Shown here: one piece after another, positions 15,570-24,834 of the stretch
Numbering within the stretch: position 1 is the first letter of the stretch
Layout: every line of letters starts with the position of its first letter
Assembly: GCA_023212695.1 (NCBI GenBank)
Contig: JALCCG010000226.1
Location: 1 to 34,806, forward strand
Length of the DNA stretch: 34,806 bases
Reading direction: 5' to 3'
Origin: Sporisorium sorghi
Lineage: Eukaryota; Basidiomycota; Ustilaginomycetes; Ustilaginales; Ustilaginaceae
The notes under the pieces: model-generated
Databases searched by the model: none
Told to the model about the DNA's origin: nothing
Seen by the model: only the letters and a program-made list of their open reading frames with translations
Program-made: the position numbers and the translations under genes

Positions 15570-18500
15570 CTACGCCCGTCCAAGGATCGCCGAGCTCGCG
15601 GCCGCCAGCGCAAGCATAAAGATCTGCAGCAAATTCGCCATCACGAAATGCGTGATCGTCTGTCCGATCTCGAGCCAGCTGCCCTCGCTCTTGACCGCGA
15701 ACAAAAAGTTCAACGCCAGCACGTCCGCTGCGATCCCGGCGCCGAACACCAAGCTCAGCGCCGACTCGAGCCCCAGACCACCGGGCGCCGTCTCACCCAA
15801 CAGCTTGAACCCCCTATCCATCGCCTTCGACGCCTTTGTCTCCGGCAGGCGCTTGCTCGTCGCGAGCAGGGAAAACACAGCGTTGAGGATGAGGAACGGC
15901 ACGAGGATCTTGAGCAGCAGCAGCGCGGCCATGAGGAACGGGTTGAAGATCGGCACCAACCGATACACGGGCGAGAGGTAGAACGACGAGATAGACGCCA
16001 CATTGCCCGTTCCGAAAAAGCCGACGTGCAGGAAGAACAGGTAGAACAGGCTTACGCGTAGCTCGCGCGGGTCGAGCAAACGTCGGGAAGCGGATTGTGA
16101 GGTAGACTGCTCGTGCAGCGACCCCTCGAGCTTGCCCCACACCAGTAGGGTTGCCGTGTAGCTCCCGAAAAAGAGCACTTCGTCGCGGAGGGAGAGCAGG
16201 ACGAACACGGGCGCAAAGGCGAAGACCACGATCGCTAGGCGCTGGCTGCTCGGTTGGCTGTTAGTGGCGGTGGGTGTGGCGGTGGGTTGAGGCGTGATGG
16301 TGATGGCGCGTCGGAAACCGTAGGCGAAAGGGAAAATGAGGCAGGTCGCGAGGCAGATCCAGGCCAGGATTTGGGTGGCGAGTGGAAGTCCTTGTTTGCG
16401 TTTGAGCGAGCTGGCTGAGATGGCGGTGGTGATGGCCGTGATGACGAGCACTACCAGCTGGACGCGGAGCGTTTGCAGCGTGTGGCTGAGGTGCTGCGCA
16501 TGCGCATCTTCGACCTTCATGCTGAGCGTGCCCTGAGCCGATTCCTCGCCCTTCGAGCCGTCTGCCGATTCAGCAGCGCCGCTCGGCTTAGGAAAGAACA
16601 GATGCGGATACGAAAGCACGAGCCAACCGGCACCCAAAAAGACAGCAGCGCTCAGCATGAGCAGCAGAATGCTCTCCTCCTTGTTCACATCGCCAATCGT
16701 AAACAGACCCGTCATGAGGCAAGACAGACCCCAGACCAAGATCAGCCCTTCGTTGTCCGCCTTAAAGTCGGCCGTCAGCGCGAACGCGGGCCAGGCAAAG
16801 CCGAGCAGCACAAAACTGATGAACCACGCCACTCGATACATGTAGCCGACCGCCATAAGCTCGAGGATCGCGAGGCTCGACAGCACCTTCACTGCTGTGT
16901 TGACGGCCGAAATGCCCCCCTCGGACCGCGCGACGTGGTGATAGGCTGCGCGGAAGAGCGGGAGCTCGTCGACGATGCGGCTCCAGAAGAGAAACGCAAG
17001 GCCTGCATAGAGGTAGTACGAGATCGGCATCTCCTGTGCGGCGAACAAGGCGAACACGGCTCCCGACAGCGGCGCGACGAGCATCTTGAGCAGGCTGGGC
17101 CGCTTCTGCATCGACGAAGACGATGCAGAAGCGGCCAAGCGATCAATGACCTCGTCTGGCAGCATGTAGTTGCGCAAGAGGAACGAAAATGCGTGGAGCA
17201 TCGATCCCAGGTAGCCGATCGTGACAATGGTGCACAGCAGCAGCCAGTCGTACGTCTGCAGATAGTGGGCGCCTTGGATGGCGTCGTCGATGAGCGCGTT
17301 GCTTTTGGTGACCGCTTGATCGAAATCGCCCTGATCGATGTCCAGCATGATCTGAGCTAGCCTCTTCTCGCCGGCGCGCTTCTCGCCAGCTTCCTGCGAG
17401 AGAGGGGAGAACGGCGTGTACCTGACCATTCTTCGGGCGCGCGACTCGTGCTTGACCCGGTAGGTCTCGAGCACTTGTTGCGCATTAGCGAGGAGTGCAC
17501 GCGCTTTGTGCTCCTCAGGCAAGTCGACCAGATCGAGCCGCAAGCGGCCTTCCGAGTTGGCGGGGATGGGTACGCCCAGCAGCGTAGACATGAGCGGTGT
17601 GATGTCTGCTTGGTCGACGTCAGCGCGTGCGATGTCGTCGAGATGCCAGTCGGCAAAGTAAGCATCCTCCTTGCTCTCGGCTTTTGACGATCTCTTCTGC
17701 TCCGGAGTGGCGGCTCGAGGTCCACGCACTCCAGCTCCCCATGCTAGGAGGGGAGTACGTGTGTTGTCCGGATCGCCGTCGCCGTGGTTGCCCTTGACGC
17801 TCATGCCGTGGTCCGCTGTAAAGACGTAGGCGGTGCGCCCGTCGTTCTGGTAGAAATCGTCCATCAGCCTCTCGACCTCACGCGCAATCGCATCGACGAC
17901 GATGGTGTTGCTGACGTATTCGGTCGAGAAGGGCCGGTATGTATGCCCGGTAGTGTCGAGACCAAGCAGATGCAGGAAAAAGACGGTGCCGGGCTTGCGC
18001 ATCTTGGCATCGAGCTCCTTATCACCTCTCGCACGATCAAGAAGGTTCCTGAACCGATCGAGCACCCACAGATCCAAGTGCGTAGCATCCTTGGTAAAGT
18101 CCTCGTCCTCCTCGTCGTACGTCCACATGTCCACCCGGTCTGCTGCAGCGCCCACAGCGAACATGGGCACGATGTCCGGCGAGCCAAAGGCAAACGAGTG
18201 GCTCGACTGGTTAAGCAGCGAGTCGAACGCAATCGGATTGAGCTTCCATCCCTTGGTGACTGCGCTGACGTCCTCGTACATGCCGGCGATCATGGCGACG
18301 TGGCCGGGCCTGCTCTCGGTGGGCACGCGGGTGTGGCTGAGCCCCCACGCGCCCCGGTGCCTCGCGACGCTGCGCAGGAAGGGCGCTGCGAAAGCTGTAT
18401 CTGGAACGCTTCCGCTCACTCCTTGGGCTGCATCAGGCAATTTGCTTGGCTCTAATGCGAGCGGGTACGGGTACGGCTGGCCAAGAGCGTGCTTGTCGAA

Positions 18501-18923
18501 CGAGGCCCACGAGCCCATCACGCCATCCTTGCCGTACCCGCCATCTCGTGTTACTGCCCACGCAGGCAAAAGCTCCGCCGAATGCTTCTTGTACAGTGTA
18601 TCGGCTCGTAGACCATCGCCGACGATGAGCACGAGGCGCTTGGCCGGTGCTTCGAGATGGCTGGTGCTGCGCTGGGATTGGACGGTGTCCTTGACGCTGA
18701 AGCGTGGCTCTGGGTGGACGACGGGCGAGGTGAAGTAGATGTCAAAGATGGAAGAGATGTAGATGACGTGGAACAGCAGATTGAGCAGCAAGAAGCGGAC
18801 CGAGGAGACCTTGCGAGAAGTGTTCGCCTTGACGGACCCAGCTGCACTTGCCACGACATCGGCACCAGAAGAGCGCTTTGAGGTCGAAGCGGTGGTCGCC
18901 TTGGCGGACGGTTGCTCGCTCAT
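15570..18923 (-). CDS. mcd4: GPI ethanolamine phosphate transferase 1, Mcd4/PIG-N
   Basis: This 1117-residue ER membrane enzyme adds ethanolamine phosphate to the first mannose of the GPI-anchor precursor. An N-terminal membrane anchor (about 43-64) is followed by a lumenal alkaline-phosphatase-type catalytic domain (about 95-470). Visible family motifs are VGDGLRAD (metal-binding D103), HTRVPTESRPGH (candidate nucleophile T202), GLDTTGH (D323, H327) and TADHGMSVKGNHG (D371, H372, H380). From about 560 onward come many hydrophobic segments, matching the multi-pass C-terminal domain. Compared with yeast Mcd4 there are roughly 50 extra residues between the first metal motif and the PFLRS block (about 112-175). 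The length is otherwise in the usual range for fungi. The first ATG, at 18923, is used. It converges on the chromodomain gene with 215 bases between stops. Confidence 0.96.
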   Translation of the reverse strand: MSEQPSAKATTASTSKRSSGADVVASAAGSVKANTSRKVSSVRFLLLNLLFHVIYISSIFDIYFTSPVVHPEPRFSVKDTVQSQRSTSHLEAPAKRLVLIVGDGLRADTLYKKHSAELLPAWAVTRDGGYGKDGVMGSWASFDKHALGQPYPYPLALEPSKLPDAAQGVSGSVPDTAFAAPFLRSVARHRGAWGLSHTRVPTESRPGHVAMIAGMYEDVSAVTKGWKLNPIAFDSLLNQSSHSFAFGSPDIVPMFAVGAAADRVDMWTYDEEDEDFTKDATHLDLWVLDRFRNLLDRARGDKELDAKMRKPGTVFFLHLLGLDTTGHTYRPFSTEYVSNTIVVDAIAREVERLMDDFYQNDGRTAYVFTADHGMSVKGNHGDGDPDNTRTPLLAWGAGVRGPRAATPEQKRSSKAESKEDAYFADWHLDDIARADVDQADITPLMSTLLGVPIPANSEGRLRLDLVDLPEEHKARALLANAQQVLETYRVKHESRARRMVRYTPFSPLSQEAGEKRAGEKRLAQIMLDIDQGDFDQAVTKSNALIDDAIQGAHYLQTYDWLLLCTIVTIGYLGSMLHAFSFLLRNYMLPDEVIDRLAASASSSSMQKRPSLLKMLVAPLSGAVFALFAAQEMPISYYLYAGLAFLFWSRIVDELPLFRAAYHHVARSEGGISAVNTAVKVLSSLAILELMAVGYMYRVAWFISFVLLGFAWPAFALTADFKADNEGLILVWGLSCLMTGLFTIGDVNKEESILLLMLSAAVFLGAGWLVLSYPHLFFPKPSGAAESADGSKGEESAQGTLSMKVEDAHAQHLSHTLQTLRVQLVVLVITAITTAISASSLKRKQGLPLATQILAWICLATCLIFPFAYGFRRAITITPQPTATPTATNSQPSSQRLAIVVFAFAPVFVLLSLRDEVLFFGSYTATLLVWGKLEGSLHEQSTSQSASRRLLDPRELRVSLFYLFFLHVGFFGTGNVASISSFYLSPVYRLVPIFNPFLMAALLLLKILVPFLILNAVFSLLATSKRLPETKASKAMDRGFKLLGETAPGGLGLESALSLVFGAGIAADVLALNFLFAVKSEGSWLEIGQTITHFVMANLLQIFMLALAAASSAILGRA

Positions 18924-19628
18924 TGCTGGCAGCTCAGCTTGTCAGCTGTCGTTTTACACCGAATCAGATTCCTCCCGTGGTACCGCTCTCCCTTTGAAAG
19001 CTCCGTTGTTGGTGATGGTCGTCGAATTGAAGCTTGTCATTTGGACCTTGCCGCTTGGACCAAGTCCAGAAGAACACGTTTTGCCGACAGCCGAAAGCCG
19101 AAACTTGTGCCGAGGACCCTGACGGCACGAAAAATTCGCCGATGCACCATGATCGTCAGCATGGAGAAATGAGAATGGTTGCCTTGTACAGGTCGCTTGC
19201 AAGCTTCCAGATGAGACCTATGGGTGATCTGCAGCGGACCCGTAGGTGAGTAGGCTGCGAGAATTGACCGTGTATGAAGGCAATCGATTGGCAAAGCTGT
19301 CTCTGCACTGCAAGTGCTCTGACAATCTCGGTGATCCGTCGGTTGCGGTTGCCCAGCCTGCTCAGAGACGAATTGCTCAAGAATCGCTCAAATGCAGCTC
19401 TAAGCGCTCTGAAGATCCTCATTCGCATCGCAGAAACAGTCATTGCAGAACAGCGGGACACAAAACTCGCGCTTGTTGGTCGGCCCAGCATGCTCAGATG
19501 CTTTACAGTCGCTCCAACGCAACTTGCTTCGGGTGCCGTGAATCGGGACTGGAAATTGGACAGAGGCAGAAGTGATAAAGTACAAAGTAAAAGCAAGAGT
19601 TCCTAGGAGACGAGGCACGCATACGCTT
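18924..19628. other. Tandem intergenic region, MCD4 promoter and carrier 3' end
   Basis: These 705 bases lie upstream of MCD4 and downstream of the phosphate carrier, both on the minus strand. They should contain the carrier 3' UTR and the MCD4 promoter. Short frames of 70-146 codons on both strands overlap each other and resemble nothing known. No RNA gene was recognised. Confidence 0.5.
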
Positions 19629-20690
19629 CTATTCCTTCTCGCTGTCAGTTCGGATGGTGACACCTGGTGGTTTACCGATCAGCTGCCCAACCTGTTCGAA
19701 GAGAATGAACTGTCCACTAACGAGGAACGCTGTCATCAACATCCTGGTGCCGAGACCGGCCCAGATACCGACGGGACCCGTCTCGCGGGCGAGGCGGAAG
19801 AGCTTGGTCATGGCGCTGCCCTTGCCTCCTCCGCCCTTGTTGATCTTGCTGAGCAGCGTGTCGGCGGGGTGCGAGAGGATGGCAGCGGCGACACCGGCGA
19901 CCATACCGCACCCAAGTTGGATCGTCACCTCGCCCGCTTTGCCGTACTTGGCGCGCTGCTCCTTGGAGATGGCGGCGTCAACGGTGGTGTGTGCCCACTC
20001 GTTGGTGACGAACTGGCCGATGGCGTAGGGGACCTGCTTGCAGAGAATGGGCGCGTAGCCGGCGTAGAAGCCCGCGAGACCCTCCTCGGCGCCCATGCGG
20101 GTGATGGCCGAGACGAGACCCTTCGCGTAGCCGCGCTCCGAGACGAGACGGATGCGCGCTGCTTCGAGCGGCGTGAGCAGCGTGGTGGCGATGACTTCGG
20201 CCGCAGAGGCACCACCGAGGTAGATGACCTGGCGGTACTGCTGCGCAGCCTCCTGGCTGCCCGCCCAATCCACACCCTTCTTCTTGAAGAACTCGTATCC
20301 TGCGAACTTGGCACCTCCCTGGATCAGGTAGCCGACGGCAGTGGGACCGAAGCCAGTAAGCAGGCCGGCGGGACCTTCAGAGGAGACAATCTTGCGGCCC
20401 ATGGAGAGCATGGACTCTTTGGAGCCTTTGGGCTCTAGCTGGATGCGGGTCTTGACCACGTCGATGGGCGTCATGGCACCGTGCGTGAGCGTGGCGCAGA
20501 GTGCACCGGAGGTGAAGAAACGCGCATAGTCGCCGAGGCTGTATGCGGAGGTCAGGGCGCCGGGTGCCATCTTGTATCCGGCGGAGGTAGCGGGCTTGGA
20601 GTCGTTGACGCCGAGACGGTTGAGAACCTCATCTTTGGAGATGGGTGGCAGCGGCGAGTCTCGGGACCCGGCTGTGGTTGTGGTTGCCAT
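19629..20690 (-). CDS. mir1: Mitochondrial phosphate carrier (SLC25A3/Mir1 family)
   Basis: The 353-residue protein imports inorganic phosphate with a proton across the mitochondrial inner membrane for ATP synthesis. Three tandem carrier repeats carry the signature P-x-[DE]-x-x-[KR] as PIDVVKTR (75-82), PLEAARIR (174-181) and PADTLLSK (275-282). The first repeat begins at about 55 (YARFFTSGALCATLTHG), as in phosphate carriers rather than ADP/ATP carriers. GFGPTAVGYLIQGGAKFAGYE (split as GFGPTAVGYL and IQGGAKFAGYE, near 113-133) and LCKQVPYAIGQF are further phosphate-carrier hallmarks. About 50 residues precede the first membrane helix, somewhat longer than in yeast Mir1. The ATG at 20690 is the first in frame. 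Mir1 and Pic2 types cannot be separated securely by eye. Confidence 0.95.
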   Translation of the reverse strand: MATTTTAGSRDSPLPPISKDEVLNRLGVNDSKPATSAGYKMAPGALTSAYSLGDYARFFTSGALCATLTHGAMTPIDVVKTRIQLEPKGSKESMLSMGRKIVSSEGPAGLLTGFGPTAVGYLIQGGAKFAGYEFFKKKGVDWAGSQEAAQQYRQVIYLGGASAAEVIATTLLTPLEAARIRLVSERGYAKGLVSAITRMGAEEGLAGFYAGYAPILCKQVPYAIGQFVTNEWAHTTVDAAISKEQRAKYGKAGEVTIQLGCGMVAGVAAAILSHPADTLLSKINKGGGGKGSAMTKLFRLARETGPVGIWAGLGTRMLMTAFLVSGQFILFEQVGQLIGKPPGVTIRTDSEKE

Positions 20691-21403
20691 TTTCTAGTGA
20701 TGGGAGCTAGGAGACGGAGTCACCGCGGGGGGGGGGGGCGACGAAGAGAAGCAAGGGCGAGGAAGCCGCCTACTTATGTGCAGTGTGCTCCGAACGCTCC
20801 GAACGGCAGGAGCGGGTGTGGTGAGCAGATGATGGGTACGTGGTAAGGAGGGGAGGGAGAAGTCTGCCAAGCCGTCGAGTAACCGGATAAGGGCCACAAG
20901 GCCAGGCAGAATGACACGGACCAAGCACAGCTCTCTTTGATTGCTTATCCTGTCTCGTTGCGCCATCTCAGCCGCGGATACGAAACGGCGAATTTTGCTT
21001 CGGGACGATTTTCCGGAATGGCCACGCCAAAGCGAGGAGGCCATCCACACTCGGAGACAAACAGGACAGCCTGCAGTTGCTTCAAGGGTCGTCATCGCCA
21101 TGACAGCTTTCGCTTGTTCGCTCGCAACAAAGTTCAAAAGTTTATCGGGAGTTTGGTTCCTTGGAGACAGTCATGACAGGTCCAAAATATGAATTTCTCC
21201 GTGGAAAGAAATGACGTTGACTTACAGTAAAATTATAATAAATTTACATGTTGCCGGAGGAAACGCTGCACGAGCCACAGTGACCATGATGCCCCGATTT
21301 GTAGGTGCATCGGCTGACCGATTCGCTATTGGCTCTACGCGATCTGTGCTTGACCTGCGTTGCGCTGCATTTGGTGGGGAAGACAAGACGAAACAGGGTT
21401 GCG
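20691..21403. promoter_or_regulatory. Divergent promoter region of phosphate carrier and zinc-cluster factor
   Basis: This 713-base region lies between two divergent genes. It includes a run of 12 G at 20727-20738 close to the carrier start, an unusually AT-rich patch at about 21221-21250 in an otherwise GC-rich region, and an ATTGG (reverse CCAAT box) at 21328-21332, about 70 bases ahead of the first ATG of the transcription factor. These are motif matches only. Confidence 0.45.
20727..20738 (+). repeat. Run of 12 G (12 C in the carrier leader)
   Basis: The homopolymer lies 37-48 bases upstream of the carrier start codon, so it is probably in its promoter or 5' leader, where it reads as poly(C). 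Confidence 0.9.
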
Positions 21404-24400
21404 ATGATCAAGGGTCCCTCTTCCATTTCACGACTCAGCTTTCTTTCTTCACGTTCCTCTTCAACCACGACGGCATCATCATCCACGAAAACGCTGTTTC
21501 CCCCCTCTGTCACAGAGGATCGGCCACACGTTATGGCGGCTACGACAGAGACAGCAGGGCCGAGCTCCCCTCCGCCTCCTCCTGCACGCACACGGAAGCC
21601 CGGCGAGGTTCGCTCGCGAAGCGGATGCATCACCTGCAAGCAGCGTCGCAAGAAGTGTGACGAGGACTTTCGCATCCGCCAAAGCGGTGCTACTTCGTGC
21701 AATCGATGTGCCGATCGTGGTCTTCACTGCGAGCTCAGCTCCAACGTCACACCTCAACGACCCCCGCATCAGCAGCAGCAGCAGCAGCAGCAGCAACGAC
21801 CATCGCCTTATCCCACCTCCAGTGCCACTCCGTCGAGCGCTAGCAAGCTACCGTCTCGCGCTGTCCGTGGTCCTAGTGCTACGCCTAGCGTTCAGCAAGC
21901 CGATGTACCTGCCATTAACACAACCTCGGCTGCTCCCTCCAGCGGCAGCGTGCTGGACACGCCAGCAGCGAGCAACTTCGCCTCTGCACTCGATCCAACG
22001 CAATCCTGGAACGCCTCGGCACACTTCTCCGTGCAGTCCTTCTCGCAGCCACAAGTCCAAAATGTCACTGCTTTCCCTGGGCTTCAAAACCAGCTGGCGT
22101 GGATGGGCCCCAACGCCGCCATGCTCAATCGGTCTGCGGTTCGCTACAATCGCCCCAACATCTGGCCCATGGGTCCTCCAAACGGCACTGCTGATCCAAC
22201 CGCCGCTGCTGGCACACAGAACGCGGCTGGCAACTTGCCCGCTCAATCCAACGCCGTCGACATGAACGCGCTTTACAATCTCTTCAACAGCAACTCGCCT
22301 GCAGCGCCTGCAGCGCCAACCACCGCCCAATGGAACCAGGGCTACACCAACAGCATGGACAACATCATGCTCGACGACTTTGTCAACGAGCTCATGAGCC
22401 TCACCGGTCCGCTCGTTGGGGGCGACGGCGCTTCGACTGTTCCTCCCACTTCGGGCAATACGCCGTCTGCAGCAGGCGCGCATGCTTCGTCGTCGCCCTT
22501 CGAAACGTGTCCCGCATCGCGATCTACTCCCAAGGCTTCCACAACATCCTCGGCAGCCAACAGCGCGCATCCTTTCGATGCCAACCCGACCACCTCTTCA
22601 GGAGCCAACTTGCAGCCGAGGCATGCTGACGCCCGCGACACTGCCTCCTCTGCTTCAGCACAGCCAAATGCTGGTGCTGGCAAGGCAGCAGCTACTTCGG
22701 GGCGAGCATCCAATCGATACCGTAAATTGTTGGATTCAGACGCCATCGAATCGCTCTTGAGCAAGTACAGTCCCATCTACGAACGATTCTGGCATGCCAC
22801 ACTCATGCTTCTCTCCAACAAGAAACGCCAGGCCGCCGTCGACTATCTCATGAGCGTCATCCGCTCCAACAAGGCCTGTCGAGCCTCGGTGGTGGTCGTC
22901 TGTTTGGCCTACCACGAGCTGGTCCAGCGTGTAAGGAAGAGCGCTCGCGAGGGCAACGCTAAGCAGTCGACTCAGCGCGGAGCAAACGCCCCACCAAATT
23001 GGACCTCGGTGGCTACGGACGCGGTGCAGTACAACAACGGTAAAACGGCAAAGACGCCCGAGGCTGGCATGTCGCATACGATCCTCAGCATGTTCCCGGA
23101 GAATGAGGCGCATCGATCGAGCCGTTCGGACGCAGCGCATGATTCGAATGGCGACGAGACGCGTCGGTCGCACGTGGACGACGACGACGACGACGAGGAT
23201 GAAGATGAAGATGACGACGACGAAGACATGGAATCGGAAGAAGAGATCAGCACCATCGAGCGACGCCGCAGCGGAGGCGACGGGCACCTCGCTCCCACTC
23301 CCCCCTCTCGAGTCACATCCGAACGCTACGGATCCACCAGCTTCTCGCGCCGCAGCGACCCCAAATCCAGCCACTCTCCCCTCCCAACCCCCCGCAGTCT
23401 CACAGGCAAACTCTCCACCGTCGAAAACAACATCCAAGAGATGGACGACCCTTCCCGAGACACATTCCGCGGCCAGCGCGTCGAAGAGCACACCGTCGAG
23501 CTCTGGTTCGACATCGCGCAAGCCGAGCTCCAACGCAGCCGCGACGAGCTCAGCTTCGATCAAGAGCTGTGTGCGATCATCAACCTGCGCTGGGCGTGTC
23601 TGTGCTTTGCGGGCGCCGAACGCGCGCGGCAGCTGACGGAGGAGTTGGGCAAAGTGATGCAGCGCGAGGGGATCGATTTGGGGCATGCGGCGGAGGAGGA
23701 GAAGAGGGGGTCGTTTGTATCTGTGATGCTGCTCACGGCGGTGTATACGGATGTGCTGGATACGGTGGCGGAGCGGGGGAAACGGACGCATGTGGCGTTG
23801 CGGGAGGAAGGTGGGGGTGGTGCAAGGCAGCAGGCGGGGGCGGCGACGCTGTCGAAGCTGCGCCGCGCTGGGAGCGGAAGCATGGAGCGAGAGGGAGGGG
23901 CGGCGGAGGAGCCGTTCTTCGGGCGCATCTCGCTCGTTTCGCTCGAGCTGCTGACGTGCTTCAAGCTGATCTCAGATCTCTCCGCCGACGTGTGGGGACC
24001 GCTCACCAGCACATCCACCACCCCTCACCCCACGCGGCCATCCGAAGAAGAAGTGGCGAGACGGTCGCGCGCGATCGAGCGCCAAATCATGTCGCTGCCC
24101 CCGTGGACGGACCCGAATACCTCCTCATCCCTGCGCGTGCGCGCCTTTGCGCTGCAGGAGATCTGGCGCCAGACCGCGCGCCTCTACCTCCTCCAAGCAG
24201 TGCACCGGCGCGGGCCGCTCTACCCAGAGCTGCAGAACATCCTGCACGAGATCATCCGGCTGGCCAAGGTGATCCGGATCCAGAGCGTGTCGCCCGCCGC
24301 GCCTGCTGTTGCGCACACGCGGAAAGCACACGCGAGCACAACCTACGTCGGCGGCCTACGTGCCCTCGACCCCGCCGACCAGCGCGACGCCAACACCAAC

Positions 24401-24739
24401 GCATACATCCCCCCGCTCGGCCTGGACATCCCCCCAAACCACACCGCCGAGGACGAGTCGGACGACGAAGCCCCCGGCCCAGCCCCGTTCCAAATGTGGC
24501 TCGACGTCGCCAGCTGGGAGATGTGCACCGTGTGGTTCCTGTGCTCCACCGTGGCGCTGACGCGCGCTGACCGCCAGTTCTGCATACATCATCTCGAGAG
24601 TCTAGGGCTCGAGAGGAGCAATCGGGACAACATTCAGGTGGTCAGGGATTACTGGGCAAAGCAGGACGCATCGGGGCATACGCTGGATTGGTTTGATTTC
24701 GTCAAGTCGTCAGGGAGGAGTGTGGTGTTTGCGTTTTAG
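21404..24739 (+). CDS. Zn(II)2Cys6 fungal transcription factor
   Basis: The protein has 1111 residues from the ATG at 21404; the frame is open further up but begins with GTG. A second ATG at 21533, shortly before the DNA-binding domain, would give 1068 residues and is an equally plausible start. The zinc cluster has all six cysteines, spaced C-x2-C-x6-C-x13-C-x2-C-x6-C (C75, C78, C85, C99, C102, C109), with the basic KQRRKK between the second and third. A run of nine Gln (123-131) and long Ser/Ala/Asn-rich disordered stretches follow. Residues about 440-525 and 690-1110 are helical and resemble the fungal transcription-factor regulatory region (Fungal_trans_2 type). A very acidic block (about 592-615) separates them and could act in activation. 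Target genes cannot be inferred. It converges on SKI3 with 95 bases between stops. Confidence 0.9.
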   Translation: MIKGPSSISRLSFLSSRSSSTTTASSSTKTLFPPSVTEDRPHVMAATTETAGPSSPPPPPARTRKPGEVRSRSGCITCKQRRKKCDEDFRIRQSGATSCNRCADRGLHCELSSNVTPQRPPHQQQQQQQQQRPSPYPTSSATPSSASKLPSRAVRGPSATPSVQQADVPAINTTSAAPSSGSVLDTPAASNFASALDPTQSWNASAHFSVQSFSQPQVQNVTAFPGLQNQLAWMGPNAAMLNRSAVRYNRPNIWPMGPPNGTADPTAAAGTQNAAGNLPAQSNAVDMNALYNLFNSNSPAAPAAPTTAQWNQGYTNSMDNIMLDDFVNELMSLTGPLVGGDGASTVPPTSGNTPSAAGAHASSSPFETCPASRSTPKASTTSSAANSAHPFDANPTTSSGANLQPRHADARDTASSASAQPNAGAGKAAATSGRASNRYRKLLDSDAIESLLSKYSPIYERFWHATLMLLSNKKRQAAVDYLMSVIRSNKACRASVVVVCLAYHELVQRVRKSAREGNAKQSTQRGANAPPNWTSVATDAVQYNNGKTAKTPEAGMSHTILSMFPENEAHRSSRSDAAHDSNGDETRRSHVDDDDDDEDEDEDDDDEDMESEEEISTIERRRSGGDGHLAPTPPSRVTSERYGSTSFSRRSDPKSSHSPLPTPRSLTGKLSTVENNIQEMDDPSRDTFRGQRVEEHTVELWFDIAQAELQRSRDELSFDQELCAIINLRWACLCFAGAERARQLTEELGKVMQREGIDLGHAAEEEKRGSFVSVMLLTAVYTDVLDTVAERGKRTHVALREEGGGGARQQAGAATLSKLRRAGSGSMEREGGAAEEPFFGRISLVSLELLTCFKLISDLSADVWGPLTSTSTTPHPTRPSEEEVARRSRAIERQIMSLPPWTDPNTSSSLRVRAFALQEIWRQTARLYLLQAVHRRGPLYPELQNILHEIIRLAKVIRIQSVSPAAPAVAHTRKAHASTTYVGGLRALDPADQRDANTNAYIPPLGLDIPPNHTAEDESDDEAPGPAPFQMWLDVASWEMCTVWFLCSTVALTRADRQFCIHHLESLGLERSNRDNIQVVRDYWAKQDASGHTLDWFDFVKSSGRSVVFAF
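21770..21796 (+). repeat. In-frame CAG repeat encoding polyglutamine
   Basis: Eight CAG codons and one CAA encode nine glutamines (residues 123-131) just after the zinc cluster of the transcription factor. The near purity of the repeat suggests that its length may vary between strains. Confidence 0.95.
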
Positions 24740-24834
24740 ACGGTGGTGGTGTGGTGTAGAGACGGGGGGATTTAGACGATTTGCAATCGATTCAATGCAG
24801 CGACAATGAGAGAACAAATGGAATGTGCAGTTTG

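Noticed and set aside
21305..21403. Transcription factor start at 21305
   Set aside because: The codon is GTG; the first in-frame ATG is at 21404.
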